64,000 bases of DNA from Streptomyces sp. SJL17-4 (GTDB lineage Bacteria > Actinomycetota > Actinomycetes > Streptomycetales > Streptomycetaceae): assembly GCF_036826855.1 (NCBI RefSeq), contig NZ_CP104578.1, positions 6,878,501 to 6,942,500 on the forward strand, read 5' to 3'. Both the position numbers and the translations under genes were made by a program. Shown here piece by piece: positions 1 to 7,506 of this stretch; positions within the stretch are counted from its first letter, which is position 1; every line of letters starts with the position of its first letter. The notes beneath the pieces were generated by a model. It had not been told where the DNA came from. It ran no database searches and saw only the letters and a list, made by a program, of their open reading frames with translations.

Positions 1-1
1 C

Positions 2-817
2 GAGCTGAGGCTGAGCGACACCAGCGCGGTCGGCGGCGCCGTACCGGGCGCCTCCGCGACCCTCGCCGCCGCCTCGGGGCAGGAGCTGGGGGCCGGGGCA
101 CCCGGCACCGTCGCCGTGGACGTCACCGCGGGCACCCGCGACGCCACCGACGTACGGGTCTCCCTGGACGCACCGGCCGGCTGGCAGGTCACCCCGGCCG
201 CACCGCTCGACCGCGTCCCGGCCGGCACGACCCGCCGGGTCGAGGTCACCGTCACCCCCGCCCCGGACGCCAAGCCCGGCGAGGCCACCCTCACCGCCAC
301 CGCCCGGCACCGCGCCGCGGGCACCGACCGCACCGCCACCCAGCGGTTCGCGGTCGGCGTGATGCCCCCGCCGCCGACCGGCGACGCCTGGGCGAGCGAC
401 CTCGTCTGGCTGCGCTCCACCAACGGCTGGGGACCGCCCGAACGCGACCGCTCCAACGGCGAGTCCGGCGCCGCCGACGGCCGGACCCTCACCCTGGCCG
501 GCACGACCTACGAGAAGGGCATCGGTGCCCACGCCGACTCCGACATCGAGGTCTACCTCGGCGGCCGCTGCACCACCTTCACCGCCGACGTCGGCATCGA
601 CGACGAGATCAACGGCTACGGTGACGTGGCCTTCTCCGTCGAGGCCGACGGCAAGGTCCTGTGGACCTCACCCCGGCTCACCGGCGCCTCCGCGACCCTG
701 CCCGTGAACGTCGACGTGACCGGGGCGCGGCACGTCCGGCTGCGGATCACGGACACCAACGGGTCCAAGAGCGGCGACCACGGGGACTGGGCGGCGGCCC
801 GGTTCGACTGCGCCTGA
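2..817 (+). CDS. Secreted glycoside hydrolase, C-terminal fragment (NEW3 + NPCBM domains), 5' truncated by the window edge
   Basis: The frame is open from the first bases, so the gene begins outside the window and the catalytic domain is not visible. The first part (to about base 360) resembles the beta-sandwich NEW3 domain of alpha-galactosidases, with pairs such as GWQVTP and DAKPGEATLTATA. The second part (bases ~390-815) is an NPCBM domain, recognisable from YEKGIGAHADSDIEVYLGG and a conserved Asp-rich DVGIDDE stretch. NPCBM modules bind galactose-type glycans on secreted glycosidases. The enzyme family (GH27 or another) cannot be told from this fragment. It is followed by a hairpin shared with the convergent PAC2 gene. 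Confidence 0.8.
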   Translation, partial: ELRLSDTSAVGGAVPGASATLAAASGQELGAGAPGTVAVDVTAGTRDATDVRVSLDAPAGWQVTPAAPLDRVPAGTTRRVEVTVTPAPDAKPGEATLTATARHRAAGTDRTATQRFAVGVMPPPPTGDAWASDLVWLRSTNGWGPPERDRSNGESGAADGRTLTLAGTTYEKGIGAHADSDIEVYLGGRCTTFTADVGIDDEINGYGDVAFSVEADGKVLWTSPRLTGASATLPVNVDVTGARHVRLRITDTNGSKSGDHGDWAAARFDCA

Positions 818-847
818 CGCGTGATCTGATCCCCGGCTGACACGACG

Positions 848-879
848 ACGGGAGGGGCGCCCTCGGGCACCCCTCCCGT
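848..879. terminator. Bidirectional terminator between convergent genes
   Basis: A 10-bp perfect stem, ACGGGAGGGG (848-857) and CCCCTCCCGT (870-879), lies between the glycosidase stop and the PAC2 stop. It can terminate transcription from both sides. Confidence 0.6.
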
Positions 880-906
880 TCCGTCCCGACTCCCCGGCGG
901 GTACGG

Positions 907-2079
907 CTACTTGCCGGACTCGCCGTCCGACTCGCCGTCCGAGTCGCTGTCCGTGTCGCCGTCCACGTCGGTGTCCGTGCTCGTCTCCGTGCTCGTCTCC
1001 GGGCCCGTGTCCGCGTTCGTCTCCGGCCCCGTGTCCGGTGAGCCGTCGGCGGACCCCTCCGGCGCCTCGGGAGCGTCCGACTCCTCCGACTCCCCCTCGG
1101 CGGCCTCCGCACCCGGGACCGCCTCCGGTCCCGGCTGCTCCGGCTTCGGAGGACGCGTACGACCGCTGCCGGTCTCCCGCAGGAACGGCGTGTCGCCGCC
1201 CTCCATCGCCACCCCGGGGCCGCCGCCCGGACCCGTGCCCGGCTCGCGCCGCCGCAGATACCGCTCGAACTCGCGGGCGATCGCCTCGCCCGAGGCCTCC
1301 GGCAGCTCCGCCGTGTCCCGGGCCTCCTCCAGCGTCTGCACGTACTCGGCGACCTCGCTGTCCTCGGCGGCCAGCTGGTCCACGCCCACCTGCCAGGCCC
1401 GCGCGTCCTCGGGCAGCTCGCCCAGCGGGATGCGCAGCCCGATCAGGTCCTCAAGACGGTTGAGGAGCGCGAGCGTCGCCTTCGGGTTCGGCGGCTGCGA
1501 CACATAGTGCGGCACCGCCGCCCACAGGCTCACCGCCGGCACGCCCGCGTGGGTGCACGCCTCCTGGAGGATGCCCACGATGCCCGTCGGGCCCTCGTAC
1601 CGGGTCTCCTCCAGGTCCATCGTGCGCGCCAGGTCCGGGTCGGAGGTCACGCCGCTGACCGGGACCGGCCGGGTGTGCGGGGTGTCCCCGAGCAGCGCGC
1701 CCAGGATCACGACCATCTCCACGCCCAGCTCGTGGGCGAAGGCGAGGATCTCGTTGCAGAAGGAGCGCCAGCGCATCGACGGCTCGATCCCGCGCACGAG
1801 CACCAGGTCACGGGGTTTGTCGCCGCCGACCCGGACCACGGAGAGCCGGGTCGTGGGCCAGGTGATCTTCCGGACGCCGTTGTCCAGGAAGACCGTGGGC
1901 CGGTTGACCTGGAAGTCGTAGTAGTCCTCGGCGTCGAGCGCCGCGAACACCTCGCCCTTCCATTCCCGGTCCAGATGGGCGACCGCGGTGGAGGCGGCGT
2001 CGCCGGCGTCGTTCCAGCCTTCGAACGCGGCCACCATGACCGGGTCGATCAGCTCGGGTACCCCCTCGAGCTCGATCAC
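907..2079 (-). CDS. PAC2 family protein with a long acidic Ser/Thr/Asp tail
   Basis: The first ~280 residues form a PAC2 (proteasome assembly chaperone 2-like) domain: ELIDPVMVAAFEGWNDAGDAAS near the N-terminus (written with spaces: ELIDPVMVAA FEGWNDAGDAAS), then a central VILGALLGDTPHTRP motif. Actinobacterial members are conserved, but their biochemical role is unsettled. I chose the GTG at 2079 rather than the upstream ATG at 2118 because AAGGAGG sits seven bases before it, giving 390 residues. From about residue 270 the protein becomes low complexity, first Gly/Pro/Glu rich and then a run of TGPET, TSTDTD and SDSDGES units ending in K. The core is confident; the tail looks disordered and probably varies between strains. 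Confidence 0.85.
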   Translation of the reverse strand: MIELEGVPELIDPVMVAAFEGWNDAGDAASTAVAHLDREWKGEVFAALDAEDYYDFQVNRPTVFLDNGVRKITWPTTRLSVVRVGGDKPRDLVLVRGIEPSMRWRSFCNEILAFAHELGVEMVVILGALLGDTPHTRPVPVSGVTSDPDLARTMDLEETRYEGPTGIVGILQEACTHAGVPAVSLWAAVPHYVSQPPNPKATLALLNRLEDLIGLRIPLGELPEDARAWQVGVDQLAAEDSEVAEYVQTLEEARDTAELPEASGEAIAREFERYLRRREPGTGPGGGPGVAMEGGDTPFLRETGSGRTRPPKPEQPGPEAVPGAEAAEGESEESDAPEAPEGSADGSPDTGPETNADTGPETSTETSTDTDVDGDTDSDSDGESDGESGK

Positions 2080-2242
2080 CCAGCGCCTCCTTTTCGAAGT
2101 TCCTGTCGTACGGACCAACCTTACGGCTTTCTCCAGGTCCGTCCGCAGCCCCCGGACGTCCCCGAAAACCCGTGCGGCCTTGATCGACTACCCAGGAACC
2201 CGCCTCCGCACACGGCGGTGTGGACGGCGTGCGGCACGTCTC

Positions 2243-2273
2243 AGGGGCGGCCCTCGGAAGAGGAACCGCCCCT
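2243..2273 (-). terminator. Terminator of the glpFKD operon
   Basis: AGGGGCGG (2243-2250) and CCGCCCCT (2266-2273) form an 8-bp stem 27 bp beyond the glpD stop codon on the minus strand. No T-run follows, as is common in Streptomyces. Confidence 0.5.
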
Positions 2274-2299
2274 GCGCGTACGGGAGTCGTGTCCCGGTG

Positions 2300-3904
2300 C
2301 TACTTGTTCAGCATCTTCTCGACGTCCGCGCGGATCTCGTCCGTGGCGAGGCCGCGGATGGTCAGCGTCGTACGGCGGCGCAGTACGTCGTCCGCCGTCT
2401 CGGCCCACTCGTGGTCGCGGGCGTAGGCGACCTGCGCCCAGATCTCCGGCGCGTCGGGGTGTATCCGCTGCGCCAGCTCGGGGTTCTCGTTCGCCATGCG
2501 GGCGATGTCGAAGGAGAGCGAGCCGTAGTGCGTCGCCAGGTGCTTGGCGGTGTCGGCGGCCATCCGCGGGCCGGGCGCCGGACCGTCGACGAGCAGCCGG
2601 TGCGCGACGGCGTTCGGGTTGGCGATACCGGGCAGCGGCAGCCGCTTCGGCAGCGTCGACACCGACTCGTAGTCCTCGCCGAGCGGGTGGCCGGGGAGCT
2701 GCTCCAGCTTCTTCATCACCGTACGGCCGATGTGGCGGAAGGTCGTCCACTTGCCGCCGGCCACCGACAGCATGCCGCCGCGGCCCTCGGTGACGACCGT
2801 CTCGCGCTTGGCCTTCGAGGTGTCGCCGGGACCGCCCGGGAGCACCCGCAGACCGGCGAAGGCGTAGGTGATCAGATCGCGCGACAGCTGCTGGTCGCGG
2901 ATGGAGAAGGCGGCCTCGTCCAGGATCTGGGCGGTGTCCTTCTCGGTGACCTCGACCTGGCCGGGGTCGCCCTCGTACTCCTCGTCGGTGGTGCCCAGCA
3001 GCAGCATGTCCTCCCAGGGGAGGGCGAAGGTGATGCGGTACTTGTCGATCGGGGTGGCCAGGGCGGCCTTCCACGGCGAGGTCCGCTTGAGGACCAGGTG
3101 GGCGCCCTTGGAGAGGCGGATGGAGGGGGCCGCGTTCGGGTCCTCCATCTTGCGCAGGTGGTCGACCCACGGGCCGGTCGCGTTCAGCACCAGGCGGGCG
3201 GTGACGCCGAACTCGTCGCCGCTGGTGCGGTCCTTGAGTTCGGCGCCGGTGACCCGGCCCTTGGTGAAGCGCAGCCCGGTGACCTCGGCGTGGTTGAGGA
3301 CGGTGGCACCGGCGTCGACCGCCGCGCGGACCGTCATCAGCGCCATGCGGGCGTCGTTCATCTGGTCGTCGCCGTAGACGGCCACGGCCTTGAGGTTGTC
3401 GGTGCGCAGCTCCGGCACGTCCTGCGCGGCCTTGGCGGGGGAGAGCAGGTGCCCGACGCCGTCGCCGAAGGCCGACAGGGCGGAGTACGCGAAGACGCCG
3501 GCGCCGAGCTTGGCGGCGCCGTGCGGGCCGCCCTTGTAGACGGGCAGGTAGAAGGTGAGGGGGTTGGCGAGGTGCGGTGCCACCTGACGGGAGACCGCAC
3601 GCCGCTCGAAGTGGTTCTCCGCGACGAGCTTCACCGCGCCGGTCTGCAGGTAGCGCAGACCGCCGTGGAGCAGCTTCGAGGAGGCGGAGGAGGTGGCGCC
3701 GGCGAAGTCGCCGGCGTCCACCAGGGCCACCCGCAGGCCCGACTGCGCGGCGTGCCAGGCGGTGGAGATGCCCAGGATGCCGCCGCCGATCACCAGGAGG
3801 TCGTACGTCGCCTTGGAAAGCTGTTCCCGGGTCTCGGCGCGGCTCGGGAGGGAGCCGGACGCCGGGTGCGTCCCAAGGGCAGGGACGCTCTGCAGGGTGG
3901 TCAT
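2300..3904 (-). CDS. glpD: FAD-dependent glycerol-3-phosphate dehydrogenase
   Basis: It oxidises sn-glycerol 3-phosphate to dihydroxyacetone phosphate and passes electrons to the respiratory chain at the membrane. The FAD-binding Rossmann motif is VIGGGILGISTAWHAA at about residues 37-52, followed by the DAO-fold signature LLHGGLRYLQ. Later LATPIDKYRITFALPWEDM and LLGTTDEEY are typical of GlpD. The length, 534 residues, is normal. The ATG is preceded by GAGGAG, which lies in the last codons of glpK; only six bases separate the two genes, so they are translationally close. It is the last gene of glpF-glpK-glpD and followed by a hairpin. Confidence 0.95.
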   Translation of the reverse strand: MTTLQSVPALGTHPASGSLPSRAETREQLSKATYDLLVIGGGILGISTAWHAAQSGLRVALVDAGDFAGATSSASSKLLHGGLRYLQTGAVKLVAENHFERRAVSRQVAPHLANPLTFYLPVYKGGPHGAAKLGAGVFAYSALSAFGDGVGHLLSPAKAAQDVPELRTDNLKAVAVYGDDQMNDARMALMTVRAAVDAGATVLNHAEVTGLRFTKGRVTGAELKDRTSGDEFGVTARLVLNATGPWVDHLRKMEDPNAAPSIRLSKGAHLVLKRTSPWKAALATPIDKYRITFALPWEDMLLLGTTDEEYEGDPGQVEVTEKDTAQILDEAAFSIRDQQLSRDLITYAFAGLRVLPGGPGDTSKAKRETVVTEGRGGMLSVAGGKWTTFRHIGRTVMKKLEQLPGHPLGEDYESVSTLPKRLPLPGIANPNAVAHRLLVDGPAPGPRMAADTAKHLATHYGSLSFDIARMANENPELAQRIHPDAPEIWAQVAYARDHEWAETADDVLRRRTTLTIRGLATDEIRADVEKMLNK

Positions 3905-3910
3905 GTCGAT

Positions 3911-5437
3911 CTACTCCTCGTCCTCGATCCAGCCCATGGTCCGCTCGACGGCCTTGAGCCAGCTCTTGTACTCGCTGTCACGCCTGTCGGCGTCCATGCG
4001 AGGGGTCCATTCCGCCGCGCGGCGCCAGTTGGCGCGCAGGGCGTCGGTGTCCGGCCAGAAGCCGACGGCCAGGCCGGCGGCGTAGGCGGCACCGAGGCAG
4101 GTGGTCTCGGCGACCATCGGACGCACGACGGGCGCGTCCAGGAAGTCCGAGAGGGTCTGCATCAGCAGGTTGTTGGAGGTCATGCCGCCGTCGACCTTGA
4201 GCGCGGTCAGCTCGACGCCGGAGTCCTTCGTCATGGCGTCGGTGATCTCGCGGGTCTGCCAGGCGGTGGCCTCCAGGACGGCGCGGGCGATGTGCGCCTT
4301 GGTGACGTACCGGGTGAGGCCGGCGATCACACCGCGGGCGTCGGAGCGCCAGTACGGGGCGAAGAGGCCGGAGAAGGCCGGCACGAAGTAGGCGCCGCCG
4401 TTGTCCTCGACCGAGGACGCGAGGGTCTCGATCTCGGCGGCGGACTTGATGAGGCCCATCTGGTCGCGCATCCACTGCACCAGCGAACCGGTGACGGCGA
4501 TCGAGCCCTCCAGGGCGTAGACCGGCTTCTGCTCGCCGATCTGGTAGCCGACCGTGGTCAGCAGGCCGCTGTAGGAGTTGATGATCTTGTCGCCGGTGTT
4601 CATCAGCATGAAGGTGCCGGTGCCGTACGTGGACTTGGCCTCGCCCTCGGCGAAACAGGTCTGGCCGAACAGGGCGGCCTGCTGGTCGCCGAGCGCCGAG
4701 GCGACCGGGACACCGGCGAGGACGCCGTCCTTGACGTGGCCGTAGACCTCGGCGGACGACCGGATCTCGGGGAGGACGTTGAGGGGGACCCCCATCGACT
4801 CCGCGATCTTCTCGTCCCAGGCGAGGGTGTGCAGGTTCATCAGCATGGTGCGCGAGGCGTTGGTGACGTCGGTGACGTGCACGCCGCCGTCGGTGCCACC
4901 CGTGAGGTTCCAGATGACCCACGAGTCCATGGTGCCGAAGAGGATGTCGCCGGCCTCGGCGCGCTCGCGCAGGCCCTCGACGTTGTCGAGCATCCAGCGG
5001 ATCTTCGGGCCGGCGAAGTAGCTCGCCAGCGGCAGGCCGGTCTCGCGGCGGAAGCGGTCCTGGCCGACGTTGCGGCCGAGCTCCTTGCAGAGGGCGTCGG
5101 TGCGGGTGTCCTGCCAGACGAGGGCGTTGTGGACGGGCTCACCGGTGTTCTTGTCCCAGAGCAGCGTGGTCTCGCGCTGGTTGGTGATGCCGATGGCCTT
5201 GACGTCGGAGGCGGCGATGCCGCCCTTCGTCAGGGCGCCGGCGACGACCTCCTGGACGTTGGTCCAGATCTCGGCGGCGTCGTGCTCGACCCAGCCCGGC
5301 TTCGGGAAGATCTGCTCGTGCTCCTTCTGGTCGACCGAGACGATCCGGCCGTCCTTGTCGAAGACGATGCAGCGGGAGGAGGTGGTGCCCTGGTCGATGG
5401 CCGCGATGAACGGGCCGGAGGTGTGTGCGTCGGTCAC
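3911..5437 (-). CDS. glpK: Glycerol kinase
   Basis: It phosphorylates glycerol with ATP to glycerol 3-phosphate in the cytoplasm. The FGGY signature is clear: [14 protein letters not shown] near the N-terminus, a central WLIWNLTGG-like segment ([14 protein letters not shown]) and [12 protein letters not shown] in the C-terminal half. An ATG at 5449 is in frame but has no ribosome-binding site. The GTG at 5437 has GGAG six bases upstream and gives the usual Streptomyces N-terminus ([17 protein letters not shown]), so I chose it (508 residues). It lies between glpF and glpD, with 35 bp to the glpF stop. Confidence 0.93.
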   Translation of the reverse strand: MTDAHTSGPFIAAIDQGTTSSRCIVFDKDGRIVSVDQKEHEQIFPKPGWVEHDAAEIWTNVQEVVAGALTKGGIAASDVKAIGITNQRETTLLWDKNTGEPVHNALVWQDTRTDALCKELGRNVGQDRFRRETGLPLASYFAGPKIRWMLDNVEGLRERAEAGDILFGTMDSWVIWNLTGGTDGGVHVTDVTNASRTMLMNLHTLAWDEKIAESMGVPLNVLPEIRSSAEVYGHVKDGVLAGVPVASALGDQQAALFGQTCFAEGEAKSTYGTGTFMLMNTGDKIINSYSGLLTTVGYQIGEQKPVYALEGSIAVTGSLVQWMRDQMGLIKSAAEIETLASSVEDNGGAYFVPAFSGLFAPYWRSDARGVIAGLTRYVTKAHIARAVLEATAWQTREITDAMTKDSGVELTALKVDGGMTSNNLLMQTLSDFLDAPVVRPMVAETTCLGAAYAAGLAVGFWPDTDALRANWRRAAEWTPRMDADRRDSEYKSWLKAVERTMGWIEDEE

Positions 5438-5472
5438 GGTGTGCTCCATGGGAGGTCTGGAAGAAGGACGGC

Positions 5473-6231
5473 TCAGGCGAACGCGATGTTGTAGATACCC
5501 GCGGCGATGGCTCCACCGATCAGCGGTCCGACGACCGGGATCCAGGAGTAGCTCCAGTCGGAGCCGCCCTTGTGCTTCAGCGGGAGCAGGGCGTGCACGA
5601 TGCGCGGGCCGAGGTCACGGGCCGGGTTGATCGCGTAGCCGGTCGGGCCGCCGAGCGAGAGGCCGATGGACACCACGACGAACGCGGTGATCAGGGCGCC
5701 TATGACGCCGAGGCCCTTGCCGCTGTCGTTGAGGCCCTGGGTGAGCACGGCCAGGACGAGTACGACGGTGCCGATGATCTCGGTGGCCAGGTTCTGCCAG
5801 GTGTTCCGGATCTCGGGGCCGGTGGAGAAGATGCCGAGCACCGGGCCGGGGCCCTCGATCGGCTTCTTGCCCGAGGCCTCGGGGTCGGCGAGGTGGGCCT
5901 GGAACTGGCCGTAGTAGGCCACCCAGACCAGCGCCGCGCCGATCATGGCGCCGAGCATCTGGCCGGCGACGTAGACGGGGACGTCGCCCCACTCCCCGTC
6001 CTTGATCGCGATTCCGACGGTGACGGCGGGGTTCAGATGGGCGCCGGAGAGGGAAGCCGTCATGTAGACGGCCGTCATGACGGCGAAGCCCCACCCGAAG
6101 GTGATCGCGAGCCAGCCCGCGTTGCGGGCCTTGGAGCCCTTGAGCGTGACGGCGGCGCACACACCGCCGCCGAGCAGAATCAGAACGGCGGTACCGATGG
6201 TCTCGCCGAGGAAGATGTCGGAGCTGGACAC
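5473..6231 (-). CDS. glpF: Glycerol uptake facilitator (aquaglyceroporin)
   Basis: A six-helix MIP-family channel for passive glycerol entry. Both NPA half-helix motifs are present: HLNPAVTVG and [10 protein letters not shown]. The Asp right after the second NPAR is the mark of aquaglyceroporins rather than water channels. The open frame extends upstream, but the GTG at 6231 has AAGGAG seven bases before it and starts directly before the first membrane segment ([18 protein letters not shown]), giving 252 residues. It is the first gene of the glpFKD (gylCAB-type) operon, and its 240-bp upstream region holds the GylR-like operator pair. Confidence 0.94.
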   Translation of the reverse strand: MSSSDIFLGETIGTAVLILLGGGVCAAVTLKGSKARNAGWLAITFGWGFAVMTAVYMTASLSGAHLNPAVTVGIAIKDGEWGDVPVYVAGQMLGAMIGAALVWVAYYGQFQAHLADPEASGKKPIEGPGPVLGIFSTGPEIRNTWQNLATEIIGTVVLVLAVLTQGLNDSGKGLGVIGALITAFVVVSIGLSLGGPTGYAINPARDLGPRIVHALLPLKHKGGSDWSYSWIPVVGPLIGGAIAAGIYNIAFA

Positions 6232-6340
6232 CCGCGACTCCTTTGTCCTTCGTCCAGGGGAACGGCGGACCCCGGGTCCCTCCGGAGGTCCGCACCCTCG
6301 TGTGAGGGCTGTTTCCGGCCCTTGGCACTGCCATACCTTA

Positions 6341-6376
6341 GCGTGTATTGCCGTTAGGTGTTCGACAATGCCGACC
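6341..6376 (-). promoter_or_regulatory. Paired GylR-type operator upstream of glpF
   Basis: GTTCGACAATGCCGACC (6360-6376) differs at only two positions from the dyad GTTCGACAATGCTGAAC in front of gylR (7290-7306). A weaker copy centred on ATTGCCGTTA lies exactly 20 bp away (TTG at 6348, ATG at 6368). The same 20-bp spacing occurs in the gylR promoter. GylR is an IclR-family repressor known to control the Streptomyces glycerol operon; assigning it to these sites is inference. Confidence 0.6.
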
Positions 6377-6430
6377 GGTGAACGGAAGTTTTGCCCCCGG
6401 GTTAACAGCACGTCAAGGCCTCCGGAAGTG

Positions 6431-6467
6431 AAAAACCCGCCGATAACGCGATCGTTACCGGCGGGTT
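6431..6467 (-). terminator. Rho-independent terminator of gylR
   Basis: AACCCGCCGATAACG (6434-6448) pairs with CGTTACCGGCGGGTT (6453-6467) with one mismatch and a 4-nt loop. On the minus strand the stem is followed by TTTTT. This separates gylR transcription from glpF, which therefore needs its own promoter. Confidence 0.8.
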
Positions 6468-6498
6468 CAGTCATGTCGCGGGCGCGTGGGCCCCAGGG

Positions 6499-7263
6499 TC
6501 AGAAGCGCCCGGCTCCCAGATCCCGGGAGACCGCTCGGGCGCAGTCCCGTACCGCCGCGACGAGTTCGGGGCGCAGTTCCCCGGCCGGACACAGCCGCTC
6601 CACGGCGCCCGTCACCGCCACCGCGCCCACCGGCATCCGCCGCCGGTCGTGGATCGGCGCCGCCACCGAGGCGACCCCCTCCCAGGTCTCCTCCACGTCC
6701 GCCGCCCAGCCGCGGGCCCGCGTCATGTCCAGCAGCGACTCGAAGTCCGCCAGGACCGTGGTCGTCCGGGGCGTGAGCGCCTCCCGCTCGACCTCCAGGA
6801 CCTCGCTGTGCGCCACCGGGTCGTACGCCGAGAGGACCTTGCCGAGGGCCGTGGAGTGCAGCGGCTGCATGGCCCCCACCTCCAGGACCTGGCGGCTGTC
6901 GTCCGGCCGGAAGACGTGGTGCACGATCAGGACGCCCTGCTGGTGCAGCACCCCCAGGTGCACGCTCTCGCCGCTGGACCGCGCCAGGTCGTCCGTCCAG
7001 ACAAGGGCCCGCGCGCGCAGCTCGTGCACGTCGAGGTAGCTGTTGCCGAGCCGCAGCAGCTCCGCGCCGAGCTGATAGCGGCCCGAGGCCGCCTCCTGCT
7101 CCACGAAGCCCTCCGACTGGAGCGTGCGCAGGATGCCGTGGGCGGTGCCCTTGGCGAGTCCCAGCGAGGACGCGATGTCGGACAGGCCCAGCCGGCGCTC
7201 GCCGCCCGCGAGCAGTCGCAGCATGGCCGCCGCCCGTTCAAGCGACTGGATGTTCTTCGCCAT
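6499..7263 (-). CDS. gylR: IclR family regulator of the glycerol operon
   Basis: An N-terminal winged helix-turn-helix (SLERAAAMLRLLAGGERR, then LSDIASSLGLAKGTAHGILRTL) is followed by an IclR effector-binding domain with GAMQPLHSTALGKVLSAYDP. The ATG at 7263 has AGAAGGG upstream; a longer open frame before it has no support. The protein has 254 residues, normal for the family. In Streptomyces the gene just upstream of the glycerol facilitator-kinase-dehydrogenase operon encodes GylR, a repressor relieved by glycerol 3-phosphate. Two dyads lie in its own promoter, which suggests autoregulation. Confidence 0.9.
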   Translation of the reverse strand: MAKNIQSLERAAAMLRLLAGGERRLGLSDIASSLGLAKGTAHGILRTLQSEGFVEQEAASGRYQLGAELLRLGNSYLDVHELRARALVWTDDLARSSGESVHLGVLHQQGVLIVHHVFRPDDSRQVLEVGAMQPLHSTALGKVLSAYDPVAHSEVLEVEREALTPRTTTVLADFESLLDMTRARGWAADVEETWEGVASVAAPIHDRRRMPVGAVAVTGAVERLCPAGELRPELVAAVRDCARAVSRDLGAGRF

Positions 7264-7289
7264 CGCGCGACCCTTCTCCCTCTCACGCC

Positions 7290-7326
7290 GTTCGACAATG
7301 CTGAACACTATCGGTCGATGCCGACC
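7290..7326 (-). promoter_or_regulatory. Paired operator in the gylR promoter
   Basis: GTTCGACAATGCTGAAC (7290-7306) is a 17-bp dyad of the form GTTCNNCANTGNNGAAC. A second site ending ATGCCGACC follows at 7310-7326, in register at 20 bp. The first site is shared with the glpF promoter. A separate small perfect dyad, TGACAGTGTCA, lies at 7339-7349 towards metH. Confidence 0.6.
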
Positions 7327-7506
7327 TTGCGTTACACATGACAGTGTCAGCCAAGAACGGGCAGAACCGGGAGCCCCCGCACACAGGATGCCGTCCGGCC
7401 CGCGAGACGCCGTGTCCACCCCGGCCGGAGCGCGGTTACGCTGGCCCCGTGCACCCTCCTCCGAAGGTGCAAAGCCGACAGCCGTCGCATCCCTGGGAGC
7501 TCATCC

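Noticed and set aside
1988..5494. A frame of 1168 codons open on the plus strand opposite glpD, glpK and glpF
   Set aside because: Its translation is Gly/Arg/Val/Asp-rich shadow of high-GC third positions. The minus strand has three recognised enzymes with motifs, ribosome-binding sites and terminators.
7264..7506. Cobalamin, SAM or SAH riboswitch before metH
   Set aside because: Only small hairpins such as GCACC/GGTGC near 7450 were seen; none of the conserved riboswitch cores was recognised. A covariance-model search would settle this.
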